Of a DNA stretch of 64,000 nucleotides, positions 8,581 to 16,885 are shown one piece after another. This DNA is from Bog-756 sp963737625. GTDB lineage: Bacteria; Actinomycetota; Acidimicrobiia; Acidimicrobiales; RAAP-2. The notes under the pieces are model-generated. The model ran no database searches. It saw only the letters and a program-made list of their open reading frames with translations, and had not been told where the DNA came from. The stretch is taken from positions 186,001 to 250,000 of the forward strand of contig CAVTTK010000001.1 in NCBI GenBank assembly GCA_963737625.1, read 5' to 3'. A program made the position numbers and the translations under genes. Position 1 is the stretch's first letter, and the number at the start of each line of letters is the position of its first letter.

Positions 8581-8609
8581 GCACTTGCACAGTAATGCTG
8601 TGCGAGTGC
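8581..8609. promoter_or_regulatory. Palindromic operator between TetR and P450
   Basis: The arms GCACTTGCACAG (8581-8592) and CTGTGCGAGTGC (8598-8609) are inverted copies with one mismatch across a 5-bp centre. The element lies midway between the divergent TetR (start 8544) and P450 (start 8637) genes, which is the classic place for a TetR operator. TAATGC-like -10 sequence is embedded in it. Confidence 0.65.
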
Positions 8610-8636
8610 GCAGCAACGGCACGAAAGCGAGACCAG

Positions 8637-9923
8637 GTGAGCGACTGGCAGACCATCGACTTCTTCTTCGACGAATCGCTGGTCGAGGATCCCTACCCCT
8701 ACTTCGAGGAGCTGCGCTCAGTCTGTCCGGTCCTGGCCCTTCCCCACCTCGGAGTGGTGGCGGTGACCGGCTATGACGAGTCGACCGAGGTCTATCGGGA
8801 CACCGAGAACTTCTCCTCGTGCAACTCGGTCATCGGACCGTTTGCCACCTTCCCCGTGCCGCTCGAAGGTGATGACGTCAGCGACATCGTCGACGACTAT
8901 CGAGACCAACTGCCGATGCACGAGCACATGGTGACCATGGACCCGCCCGATCACACCCGGGAGAGGTCACTCCTGATGCGGCTGATCACGCCCAAGCGAC
9001 TGAAGGCGAACGAAGCGTTCGTGTGGCGCCTGGCCGATGAGCAGCTGGACGAGTTCGTCTCGGACGGCCACTGCGAGTTCATCAGCGCCTACACCCAGCC
9101 CTTCGCCATGCTGGTGGTCGCCGACCTGCTCGGGGTGCCCGAGGAGGACCACCAACGCTTCCGTGAGGGCTTCGGGCTGAGCGGCACCGTCGGAGAGGTA
9201 GGGGCCGGCCAGGAGGGAAGCCCGGGGGAGAACCCGTTGGCCTGGCTGGACGAGTGGTTCACCGAGTACATCGAGGACCGCCGGCGCCAGCCACGCCAGG
9301 ACGTCCTCACCGACCTGGCGCTGGCCACCTATGCCGACGGCAGCACGCCGGACGTGTCCTCGGTGGTGCGCACGTCGACCTTCCTGTTCGCCGCCGGCCA
9401 GGAGACCTCGGCGCGTCTGTTGGCCGCGGCGCTGAAGCACCTCGCCGAGCACCCGGAGTTGCAGGACCGGCTCCGAGCCGACCACGACCTCATACCCAAC
9501 TTCCTCGAAGAGGTGCTGCGGGTGGAGAGTCCGGTGAAGGCCGACTTCCGGCTCACCCGTCGCACGACATCCATCGGAGGTGTCGAGGTGAGCGCGGGCA
9601 CTCCGGTGATGTTGCTCAACGGGGCCGCCAACCGGGACCCGCGCCACTTCGAATGTCCGGCCGAATTCCGCTCTGATCGCCCCAACGCCCAATCCCACGT
9701 GGCGTTCGGGCGGGGCGCCCACTCCTGCCCCGGTGGGCCGCTGGCCCGAGCCGAAGGTCGGATCAGCATCGAGCGCATACTCGACCGCACGCGAAACATC
9801 CGCCTGTCCGAGGAGCATCACGGTCCTCCCGATGCCCGTCGCTTCCGGTACGAGCCGACCTGGATCCTCCGAGGCCTTTCCCAGCTGCACCTCGAGTTCG
9901 ATGTGGCCGAGGCGGGCCAATGA
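8637..9923 (+). CDS. Cytochrome P450 (first of two related copies)
   Basis: A 428-residue soluble bacterial P450. The I-helix oxygen-binding motif is AAGQET (about residues 252-257), the K-helix ExxR is in EEVLRVE, and the heme loop FGRGAHSCPGG places the thiolate ligand at about Cys364. The GTG at 8637 (VSDWQTIDFFF) is chosen because the family normally begins near this FFxD stretch. It overlaps the next SDR gene by 4 bp, so an alcohol made by the P450 may be oxidised by that SDR. It is closely similar to the P450 at 11892-13199 (shared DPYPYF, FSSCNS, FPVPL, LTPKRLK-like blocks), suggesting local duplication. Electron-transfer partners are not encoded nearby. Confidence 0.93.
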   Translation: MSDWQTIDFFFDESLVEDPYPYFEELRSVCPVLALPHLGVVAVTGYDESTEVYRDTENFSSCNSVIGPFATFPVPLEGDDVSDIVDDYRDQLPMHEHMVTMDPPDHTRERSLLMRLITPKRLKANEAFVWRLADEQLDEFVSDGHCEFISAYTQPFAMLVVADLLGVPEEDHQRFREGFGLSGTVGEVGAGQEGSPGENPLAWLDEWFTEYIEDRRRQPRQDVLTDLALATYADGSTPDVSSVVRTSTFLFAAGQETSARLLAAALKHLAEHPELQDRLRADHDLIPNFLEEVLRVESPVKADFRLTRRTTSIGGVEVSAGTPVMLLNGAANRDPRHFECPAEFRSDRPNAQSHVAFGRGAHSCPGGPLARAEGRISIERILDRTRNIRLSEEHHGPPDARRFRYEPTWILRGLSQLHLEFDVAEAGQ

Positions 9924-10663
9924 GCCGCGTGGCTGTGGTCACCGGCGGGGCGTCAGGGATCGGCCTCGGAGTGGCCCGAGGCCTGGTGGCCGACGGCCAT
10001 CGTGTCGCCATTGTCGATCGGGACGGGGCGGCTGGCGAGGCCGCGGCCCACGAGTTGCGTACCGGTGGGGCCACCGCTCTGGCCGTCGAAGTCGATGTGG
10101 CCGTCCGGGCATCGGTCGACGCCGGATTCGAGCGGGTGCGGTCGGAGCTGGGACCGGTCGAGATCCTTGTCACCAGCGCCGGGATCGAGTCGTTCACCCC
10201 AGTGCTCGACATCACGGCCGACGGGTGGGATCGGATCATCGCTGTCAATCTCACGGGGACGTTCACCTGTGTCCAGGCTGCCCTTCCCGATATGCTCGCC
10301 GCCGGCTGGGGTCGCATCGTCACCATCTCGTCATCGAGTGCCCAGTCCGGTGCCCCCAATATGGCCCATTATGCCGCCTCCAAAGGTGGCGTCATCGGGC
10401 TCACCAAGGCACTGGCCGTCGAGTTGGCCCGCAGTGGCATCACCGTGAACACGATTCCCCCCAGCCTGGTCGATACCCCCATGGCCCGGAATGCCGAGGC
10501 GGCCGGCGACTTCCCCGGCGTCGACGTGGTCGGTCCCATGGTCCCGCTGGGGCGGGCCGGGACTCCCGCCGACATCGCCGCCGCGTGTTCCTACCTGTGC
10601 TCTGACGGAGGAAGCTACGTGACCGGACAGGTGATCGGGGTCAACGGCGGCATGTACATCTGA
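9920..10663 (+). CDS. SDR-family oxidoreductase
   Basis: A 247-residue classical short-chain dehydrogenase. The cofactor motif TGGASGIG is at residues 8-15, the catalytic Ser is in TISSSSAQ, and Tyr-Lys is in YAASK. A C-terminal GQVIGVNGGMYI closes the fold. A slightly unusual SAG replaces the common NAG. The start codon overlaps the P450 stop (ATGA), so the two genes are co-translated. The likely job is NAD(P)-dependent oxidation of the P450 product or another ring or side-chain alcohol. The substrate is not deducible. Confidence 0.9.
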   Translation: MSRVAVVTGGASGIGLGVARGLVADGHRVAIVDRDGAAGEAAAHELRTGGATALAVEVDVAVRASVDAGFERVRSELGPVEILVTSAGIESFTPVLDITADGWDRIIAVNLTGTFTCVQAALPDMLAAGWGRIVTISSSSAQSGAPNMAHYAASKGGVIGLTKALAVELARSGITVNTIPPSLVDTPMARNAEAAGDFPGVDVVGPMVPLGRAGTPADIAAACSYLCSDGGSYVTGQVIGVNGGMYI

Positions 10664-10689
10664 GGGCGGGCGCAGCACTAGGGAGGCGG

Positions 10690-10998
10690 TCAGCCCATCG
10701 ACGACCAGCTGTCGCCGGGGACCTCCACGTTGATGATCTCCGGGGCCGCGGCCAGGAGGCGGGGCATCAGCTCCGACGCCGCCTTGAAGTGCGCCGATGC
10801 CACATGGGCATCTCCGGACTCTCGGTCACGGAAGATCTCGATCAGAATCCACAGATTGGGGTCTTCGGCACTCCGGTACCAGTCGAAGGAGATGTTCCCC
10901 GGCTCCGCCCGCGTGGAGGTCGTGAACTCCTCCACCAGGGACGGCCACTCGTCGGCGTACTTGGCCCGCACGGGTTGCTTGACAATGACGACGATCAT
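10690..10998 (-). CDS. ABM/quinol monooxygenase-like small protein
   Basis: A 102-residue ferredoxin-like alpha/beta protein of the antibiotic-biosynthesis-monooxygenase (YgiN-like) family: MIVVIVKQPVRAKYADEWPS at the N-terminus, then EPGNISFDWYRSAEDPNLW and AHVASAHFKAA. Members act as cofactor-free monooxygenases or as small binding proteins. It ends 27 bp from the convergent SDR gene and lies downstream of the class II aldolase-like gene on the same strand, so it may be the last gene of that minus-strand group. Function in the cluster is unknown. Confidence 0.85.
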   Translation of the reverse strand: MIVVIVKQPVRAKYADEWPSLVEEFTTSTRAEPGNISFDWYRSAEDPNLWILIEIFRDRESGDAHVASAHFKAASELMPRLLAAAPEIINVEVPGDSWSSMG

Positions 10999-11055
10999 GC
11001 GAATCTCCTCGATCAGGTTCTAGGGATAGTCCGACAACGGGTCATGCGGAACCGC

Positions 11056-11826
11056 TCATTCGTCGAGCAGCTGCGGCTGGATGGTGACGATCCACTCGTA
11101 GAGCGGTTGGAACGCCCGCCATCCGGCCATGGGCGGTCCAACCTGGGGCGCGGTCTTCTCTGCCTGCTCGGGATCGATGAGCACCGGAGTACCGGCGGCC
11201 TCGGCCAGCAACTGGGCCTGGCACGTTCGCTCCATGGTGATGAACCACCAGGCCGCCTCGTCGACCGAGGTCTGACCGACGGTCAACAGACCGTGATTCG
11301 AGAGGATCACGGCCTTGTGGGGGCCAAGGGCGTCGGCGAGACGCTTGCCCTCCTCGATCTCCAGTACCGCCCCGGTGTAGTCGTCGAACAGGGAGTGATC
11401 GCCATAGAAGGCGCACGAGTCCTGGGTCAGGGGATCCAGGAGACGCCGCAGTGACGACCACGCCTTGCCGTGCACCGAGTGGGCATGGGCGGCGGCAACA
11501 ACGTCGGGACGGGCGGCGTGGATCTGGGAGTGGATGGCAAAGGCGGCGGCGTTGACCGGCCAGCTTCCGTCGACCACGTCGCCTCGGCCATTGACGAGGA
11601 TCAGGTCCTTCACCCGGATGAGCTTGAAATTCATGCCCAGCGGGTTGACCCAGAAGTGGTCGAGCATCTCTGGGTCCCGGACCGTGATGTGGCCGGCCAG
11701 CCCCTCATCGAATCCGAACTGTCCGAAGAGGCGCAAGGCGGCGGCGAGCCGCTGTTTACGGTGCCGACGCTCATCGTCCACAGTGTCGAAGCTCGGGAAT
11801 CGTGGCGGGAGACGATCGGACGACAT
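11056..11826 (-). CDS. Class II aldolase/adducin family protein
   Basis: A 256-residue member of the AraD/FucA fold. The metal-binding histidines are visible in AAAHAHSVHGKAWS and in ILSNHGLLTVG. The N-terminal GLAGHITVRDPE segment is typical of the hydroxy-acid or decarboxylase-like subgroup rather than sugar-phosphate aldolases. AGGAG lies seven bases before the ATG at 11826. It follows the second P450 gene on the same strand by 65 bp and is probably co-transcribed with P450, SnoaL and Rieske genes. It could cleave or decarboxylate a ring-opened intermediate; that is inference. Confidence 0.88.
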   Translation of the reverse strand: MSSDRLPPRFPSFDTVDDERRHRKQRLAAALRLFGQFGFDEGLAGHITVRDPEMLDHFWVNPLGMNFKLIRVKDLILVNGRGDVVDGSWPVNAAAFAIHSQIHAARPDVVAAAHAHSVHGKAWSSLRRLLDPLTQDSCAFYGDHSLFDDYTGAVLEIEEGKRLADALGPHKAVILSNHGLLTVGQTSVDEAAWWFITMERTCQAQLLAEAAGTPVLIDPEQAEKTAPQVGPPMAGWRAFQPLYEWIVTIQPQLLDE

Positions 11827-11891
11827 GACAGGCTCCTAGGGCCGTGCCGGTCGGAGGGGCCGGCCGGACCACCCGAAGGGCCGGACGGGCA

Positions 11892-13199
11892 TCACTGTCC
11901 GACCGCCGGCGTCCCGGCCGGGGTGAAGTCCAGGTGCAGCTGGGTCAGACCGCGGAGGATGTACGTCGGCATGTACCGGTAGCGGCGGTCGCCGGGAGGA
12001 CCGTGGTGCGCTTCGTCGATACCGATGTCTGTGGTGCGGTCGAGGAGTCGCTCGATGCTCACCCTCGTCTCCATACGGGCCAGTGATCCGCCAGGACAGC
12101 TGTGGACGCCTCGTCCGAAGGCGAGGTGCTCGCGTGCATCGCCCCGCTCGACACGGAACTCTGCTGGGTCGTCGAAGTGGCGTGGATCGCGATTGGCGGC
12201 ACCGTTGAGCACCATCAGCGTGGCGCCGGCGGGGATCTCCACCCCGGCGATGGTCGACGGGCGCCGGGCTAGTCGGAAGTCGCCCTTCACCGGAGCCTCG
12301 AGTCGGAGGGTCTCCTCGATGAAGTTGGGAATGAGCTCGCGCTGCCCCCGGAGGAGCGCCTGCAGCTCCGGGCGTTCCCCGATCAGCTGAAGGGTCGAGC
12401 CCAGCAATCGGACTGTTGTCTCCTGCCCGGCGGCAAAGACGTTGGCGGCCACGCGGACGACGTCGATGACCTCGGGCAGCGCCCCGTTCGGGAATGTCGT
12501 GGTGGCCAGCGCGGTCAGGACGTCGTGGCGCGGCTCGAGGCGGCGGTCTTCGATGTAGCGGCTGAAACGGTCGTAGAGCCACTCCAGGGGATTGTGCGAC
12601 ATCGAGTCCCGCGTGCTCCCAACCGCATTGTCATTCGGACGGTGGGCCAGCGCCTCTCGGAACTCCTCGTGCTCCTCCTCGGGGACCCCCAGGAGGTCGG
12701 CGATGACGAACAGGGTGAACGGGTTGGCGTAGGTGCTGATGAATTCGCATCCGCCGTCGCCGATGAACCCGTCGATCTGGCGGTCGGCGAGTCGCCACAT
12801 GAACTCCTCGTTCTCCTTCAGCCGCTTCGGCGTCAGCTGGCGCATGACCAGGTGCCGGTGGTCGCGGTGTTCGGGCGGGTCCATGGACAGGAGCTGATCG
12901 CTGAACGGCAGTTCGCTGCGGTGCTGGTCGATCAGCTCGCTGACGTCAGTTCGACCGGCCAAGGGAACCGGAAATCCGGGAAACGGTCCGGTGGCCGAGT
13001 TGCAGGACGAGAAGGTGTCGGTGTCGGTGTACACCGCGCAGGCCTCGTCGTACCCGGTGACCATGTACACGTCCTGGGCCGGCTCGCGGCGCACCGGACA
13101 CTGTGATCGCAGCCAGTCGAAGTACGGGTAGGGGTCGGCGACCAGATCGTTGCCCCGGAAGAAGTCGATGGCGTCGTAGTCGACCGTGGCGTCGCTCAT
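11892..13199 (-). CDS. Cytochrome P450 (second of two related copies)
   Basis: A 435-residue P450 with AAGQET in the I-helix, EETLRLE as the ExxR motif, and FGRGVHSCPGG carrying the heme thiolate at about Cys368. It shares long blocks with the P450 at 8637-9923, including DPYPYF near the start and FSSCNSATGPF, so the two are paralogs within 3 kb. Its ATG overlaps the stop of the upstream SnoaL-like gene (ATGA), showing tight coupling in a Rieske - SnoaL - P450 - aldolase order. No ferredoxin or reductase is encoded next to it. Confidence 0.93.
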   Translation of the reverse strand: MSDATVDYDAIDFFRGNDLVADPYPYFDWLRSQCPVRREPAQDVYMVTGYDEACAVYTDTDTFSSCNSATGPFPGFPVPLAGRTDVSELIDQHRSELPFSDQLLSMDPPEHRDHRHLVMRQLTPKRLKENEEFMWRLADRQIDGFIGDGGCEFISTYANPFTLFVIADLLGVPEEEHEEFREALAHRPNDNAVGSTRDSMSHNPLEWLYDRFSRYIEDRRLEPRHDVLTALATTTFPNGALPEVIDVVRVAANVFAAGQETTVRLLGSTLQLIGERPELQALLRGQRELIPNFIEETLRLEAPVKGDFRLARRPSTIAGVEIPAGATLMVLNGAANRDPRHFDDPAEFRVERGDAREHLAFGRGVHSCPGGSLARMETRVSIERLLDRTTDIGIDEAHHGPPGDRRYRYMPTYILRGLTQLHLDFTPAGTPAVGQ

Positions 13200-13621
13200 G
13201 CTGTCTCCTCGGGTGGTGCGTCGTCCGTGACGAAGGTGGCCTCACGATGGTGAAACAGCCAGGTGCCGCCGTCGTGGTGAAGGGTGTCGTGGTACCGGCC
13301 CACGAGCTGAACGGACCACCCCGAGTGGCCCAACAGAAGGAAGACCACGTCACTGGTCGCCGTGGCCTCGGTGTCGCTCCACTCGGTGACGAGGGTATTG
13401 AGGACCAGGTGACGCTGGGGACGCCTGGGTTCCCACTTCGAGTAGGCGGCGTGGAGAGCCTCGTGGCCCTGGAAGGTGCCCATGCCCGGGAGGTCGACGC
13501 CGCCGTCGGCACAGAACGTGGCGACCACGTCATCGGTCCGGCCGTCGTCCAGGGCCTGGGTGTAGGTGGCGATGGCGGCACGGACACCCTCCGCCGCCTC
13601 CGCACGCGTCATCGTGGTCAC
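13196..13621 (-). CDS. SnoaL-like/NTF2-fold protein
   Basis: A 141-residue cone-fold protein of the SnoaL_4/NTF2 superfamily: RAAIATYTQALDDGRTDDVV then TFCADGGVDLPGMGTFQGH and a C-terminal beta sheet with LVGRYHDTLHHDGGTW. Such proteins can be hydratases, isomerases, or small subunits of ring-hydroxylating dioxygenases. The last is attractive because it sits 53 bp downstream of a Rieske alpha-subunit gene with no other beta subunit nearby. The GTG at 13621 is chosen for a GGAGG seven bases upstream; an ATG nine bases further in is the alternative. It overlaps the P450 by 4 bp. Confidence 0.83.
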   Translation of the reverse strand: MTTMTRAEAAEGVRAAIATYTQALDDGRTDDVVATFCADGGVDLPGMGTFQGHEALHAAYSKWEPRRPQRHLVLNTLVTEWSDTEATATSDVVFLLLGHSGWSVQLVGRYHDTLHHDGGTWLFHHREATFVTDDAPPEETA

Positions 13622-13674
13622 GGTCCGGCCTCCGTTGTCGGTTCCTTCGCTGCTGGCCCCGTCACGATCTGTGC

Positions 13675-15039
13675 TCAGAGGTCGATGTCGGCAATGGGGC
13701 TCTCGAGGGGATTCACGTTGACTGCCTGCAGTGCCGCCTGCAGTTTGTCGTAGGGCAGTCCGGCAAGGAAGCCGTCGACGGTCCGTTCGAAATTGGCGAT
13801 CCCACCCTCGGCCCGTTCGGAGAGCCGCATGTACTCGAACCCGCGTGCATGGAGGCCACGCTGCTGCCTCGGGAGGTTGGAGAAGTCCTGAGCGGGGATC
13901 GGCGGCCAGCGTGGGTCGTCGCTCTCCCACGGCTCCGGTAGGGGAGGGGTGACCGGCTCATCCCCCTCGGGGAACCGGGTGAGGGACCAGATCTCCATCA
14001 GGGTCTCCTCCGGTCCGAGGGGGCGGAAGCGGTAGGAGGAGGCGCTGCTGTACATGGGCAGGACGAAGTAGTGGGGGAAGCAGTAGCCCATGGGCTCGTT
14101 GAGGCCCTGGGTCTCGAGTTCATTGAGGTCAGGGATGTCCGAGCCGCGTCGGCGGTGCCAGTCGACGACCGCATCGTTGAGCGTCCGGTTCCAGGTCGAC
14201 AGGGCCAGCGCCGGGTCGGCGGGCAACTCGATGTCCGCCAGGCCCTCGGCCACCCGCACGTCATTGGCGTGGACCATCCCGGCCATGCCCTCGCTCATGG
14301 TCCGGAGGTAGTGGATCTCCGCATCGATGAGGGTCCGTGGATCGATGGCCCCGCCGTTGCGCGGTGGGATCCGTCCAGGGATCACCAGCTGGGGATGCGC
14401 CTGGATCACGTGGTACTGCTCCATGAACGCCTCTTGGGCCAGCTTCCAGTTCACGGGGAGTCGACACGCATGCCACCATTCGGCCCGCATCGACTCCACC
14501 TTCCAGGCGTCGAGGATGGTGGCGAAGGGTTCGATGCACTGCCTCAGCGGCGGCGCGTCGGCGTCGAGGTTGATCCACGCGCATCCACCCCATAGCTCGC
14601 ACCGCACCGGTGTGAGGTCGAGATCCTCAGGATCAAGGTTGTGCTGGGCGAACGTTCTCGACTGCGTGACGAACGTGTTCGTCCCGTCTGGGCCGTAGCA
14701 CCACCCGTGGAACGGGCAGGTGAACCCACTCTCGCACGTACCGCGACCGTCCACGATCCTGACGCCACGGTGCCGACAGGTGTTCTGGAACGCCTTCACG
14801 CCCAACTCGTCGGTGCGCACGACGACGACCGACTGGTCGAGGATCCGGTACTCGGCGAAGTCGTTCGGCCGGGGTATCTCCTCCAGTCGGCACGCCATCT
14901 GCCAGACCCGGGGCCACAGCAGATCGGCTTCCATCTGGAAGAAGTCCGGGTCGTAGTAGCGCTGCTTGGGGGCTCGGTCCGGGAACTCCATGGCGTAGGG
15001 CACCGGGAGTGCCGACCATCTCCGATCCATGATCGCCAC
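13675..15039 (-). CDS. Rieske non-heme iron oxygenase, alpha subunit
   Basis: A 454-residue ring-hydroxylating oxygenase. The Rieske cluster ligands are Cys88, His90, Cys108 and His111 (NTCRHRGVRI, FTCPFHGWCYG). The mononuclear iron site is represented by EAFMEQYHVIQAH, giving His210 and His215, with an acidic residue bridging the sites at about 203-207. The GTG at 15039 has AAGGGGG five bases upstream; the ATG at 15030 is too far from it. The gene is divergent from the Baeyer-Villiger-type gene at 15194 across an operator-bearing promoter. No dedicated reductase or ferredoxin is visible, so electrons must come from elsewhere. Confidence 0.92.
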   Translation of the reverse strand: MAIMDRRWSALPVPYAMEFPDRAPKQRYYDPDFFQMEADLLWPRVWQMACRLEEIPRPNDFAEYRILDQSVVVVRTDELGVKAFQNTCRHRGVRIVDGRGTCESGFTCPFHGWCYGPDGTNTFVTQSRTFAQHNLDPEDLDLTPVRCELWGGCAWINLDADAPPLRQCIEPFATILDAWKVESMRAEWWHACRLPVNWKLAQEAFMEQYHVIQAHPQLVIPGRIPPRNGGAIDPRTLIDAEIHYLRTMSEGMAGMVHANDVRVAEGLADIELPADPALALSTWNRTLNDAVVDWHRRRGSDIPDLNELETQGLNEPMGYCFPHYFVLPMYSSASSYRFRPLGPEETLMEIWSLTRFPEGDEPVTPPLPEPWESDDPRWPPIPAQDFSNLPRQQRGLHARGFEYMRLSERAEGGIANFERTVDGFLAGLPYDKLQAALQAVNVNPLESPIADIDL

Positions 15040-15076
15040 GCGGGCCCCCTTTCCTGTCAGCGTGCGTTGGGCAGAG

Positions 15077-15108
15077 TGTATACTCACCGGTCGACCGGTC
15101 GGTACAAG
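15077..15108. promoter_or_regulatory. Operator 1 of a shared TetR-type motif (Rieske/BVMO divergent promoter)
   Basis: A perfect palindrome ACCGGTCGACCGGT (15086-15099) runs into CGGTACA, with a TGTATAC at the other side. The element shares ACCGGTCGGTACA with the reverse complement of the site at 17997-18018 and resembles the site at 23598-23622. On the minus strand, TTGTAC and TATACA flank it with a 19-bp spacer, so bound repressor would cover the Rieske promoter. Confidence 0.65.
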
Positions 15109-15193
15109 TTTTGCGCCGGCATCCCTGGAGCGCACGGCGTGCACGCCGGAAGGCACGGCGGGCTCCCTGACGGGCTGATCGCCGCGGAGGCTC

Positions 15194-16852
15194 ATGACAT
15201 CCCCTGAACCCGCACTGGACCAGCACGTGGACCGGCCGGATGCGGACGTCGACGTGCTGATCATCGGCGCCGGCATCACCGGCATCTACCAGCTCTACCG
15301 CGCCCTCGATGCCGGGTTTTCCGCTCGGCTGCTCGAGGCGGGCCAGGGCGTGGGGGGCACGTGGTACTGGAACCGCTACCCCGGGGCCCGGTTCGACTCC
15401 GAGAGCTACACCTATGCCTACCTGTTCTCCAAGGAGCTCTTCGACGACTGGGAGTGGCAGGAGCACTTCGCCGGACAGCCCGAGATCGAGCGGTACCTCA
15501 ACCACGTGGTGGACCGCTTCGACCTCCGACGCCACATGAGGTTCGGGGAACAGGTCACTGCGGCCACCTATGAGGAGTCATCGGGGCGGTGGAACGTGAC
15601 CACGGCCGGCAGCACGGTGTACCGGGCAACGTACCTCGTGGCGGCCACGGGTGTCCTCTCGGTGCCGTTCTTCCCCGACGTGCCGGGACGCCAGGAGTTC
15701 GAGGGCGAATGGCACCACACGGCGAGGTGGCCGGCGACACCGGTCGACTTCCGAGGCAAGCGCGTCGCTGTCATCGGCACCGGGTCGAGCGGCGTGCAGA
15801 TCGTCCCGGCCATCGCTGACCAGGCTGCCTCCCTGACGGTGTACCAACGCTCGGCCAACTGGTGCACACCCCTGAACAACCGGCCGATCACATCCGAGGA
15901 GCAGGCCCAGCTAAGGGCGGACTTCGAGGCGATGTGCCAGACGCTCGACACGTCACCATCCGGATTCCTCCACCCCACCCACGATCGCCAGACCTTCGAT
16001 GACCCCATCGACCGGCGGCTGGCCTTCTTCGAGACGATGTGGAACAGCCCCGGGTTCTCGAAGCTGACCAGCAACTACCTCGACCTGACGGTGAACCATG
16101 CGGCCAACGCGCTGTGGTGCGAGTTCATCGCCGAAAAGATCCGCAGCATCGTCAGGAACCCGGAGACGGCTGAGCGGCTGATCCCCAAGGACCACCTCTA
16201 CGCGGAGAAGCGACCCCCGTTCGTCACCGGCTACTACGAGGCCTTCAACCGCCCGAACGTCTCCCTGGTCGATCTCAAGCAGACGCCGATGGTGCGGGTC
16301 ACCGAAAGCGGGATCGCCACGACCGATGGTGTGCGGGAGTTCGACATCATCGTGTGGGCGACCGGCTTCGACTTCGGCACCGGTGCCCTGAGGCGCCTCG
16401 GGATCCGTGGACGACACGGACTGGCCCTCGAGGACTACTGGGCGGAGGGCCCGAAGACCTTCCTCGGCGTCCAGACCGCCGGCTTCCCCAACTTCTTCTT
16501 TCCGGGCGGGCCGCACGCCGCGGCCGGCAACAATCCCCGGTACAACGGTGACCAGGTGGACTTCATCACCGAGGCACTCATCTATCTGCGCGACCACGGT
16601 TACGACCGCATCGAGGTTGATGCCGAGGCCGAGGAGCGGTGGACGGCGATGGTCGATGCCGGCGCGGCGGCGTCCCCCTTCTCGGAGAGCAGCTACTACT
16701 TCGGAACCAATGTCCCCGGGAAGCCCCGGAAGTATCTGCTGAACTCAGGCGGCCGGCCCAAGCTGTTCAAAGAGATCAGGAGGGTCTTCGACAACGACTA
16801 TGAGGCGTTCACCCTGTCGCGGTCGTCCAACCCGGCAGAGGCCAGCGTCTGA
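15194..16852 (+). CDS. Flavin-containing Baeyer-Villiger-type monooxygenase
   Basis: A 552-residue two-dinucleotide-binding flavoprotein. The FAD motif GAGITG is at 25-30, the NADPH motif GTGSSG at 195-200, and the Baeyer-Villiger fingerprint FEGEWHHTARWP at 169-180. The GGTWYWNRYPGARFDSES block is typical of cyclohexanone- or steroid-monooxygenase-like enzymes. It would insert oxygen next to a ketone, turning a ring or methyl ketone into a lactone or ester. The cyclase-type and other hydrolases nearby could open the product. It is divergent from the Rieske gene, and a hairpin after its stop separates it from the convergent cyclase gene. Confidence 0.93.
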   Translation: MTSPEPALDQHVDRPDADVDVLIIGAGITGIYQLYRALDAGFSARLLEAGQGVGGTWYWNRYPGARFDSESYTYAYLFSKELFDDWEWQEHFAGQPEIERYLNHVVDRFDLRRHMRFGEQVTAATYEESSGRWNVTTAGSTVYRATYLVAATGVLSVPFFPDVPGRQEFEGEWHHTARWPATPVDFRGKRVAVIGTGSSGVQIVPAIADQAASLTVYQRSANWCTPLNNRPITSEEQAQLRADFEAMCQTLDTSPSGFLHPTHDRQTFDDPIDRRLAFFETMWNSPGFSKLTSNYLDLTVNHAANALWCEFIAEKIRSIVRNPETAERLIPKDHLYAEKRPPFVTGYYEAFNRPNVSLVDLKQTPMVRVTESGIATTDGVREFDIIVWATGFDFGTGALRRLGIRGRHGLALEDYWAEGPKTFLGVQTAGFPNFFFPGGPHAAAGNNPRYNGDQVDFITEALIYLRDHGYDRIEVDAEAEERWTAMVDAGAAASPFSESSYYFGTNVPGKPRKYLLNSGGRPKLFKEIRRVFDNDYEAFTLSRSSNPAEASV

Positions 16853-16853
16853 A

Positions 16854-16880
16854 GGGTCACCGGCACGGTACCGGTTACCC
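16854..16880. terminator. Hairpin between convergent genes, probable bidirectional terminator
   Basis: GGGTCACCGG (16854-16863) and CCGGTTACCC (16871-16880) pair as a 10-bp stem with one mismatch around a 7-base loop. It starts directly after the BVMO stop and ends six bases before the convergent cyclase stop. No T-tract is present, which is common in high-GC genomes. Confidence 0.55.
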
Positions 16881-16885
16881 GTCAG

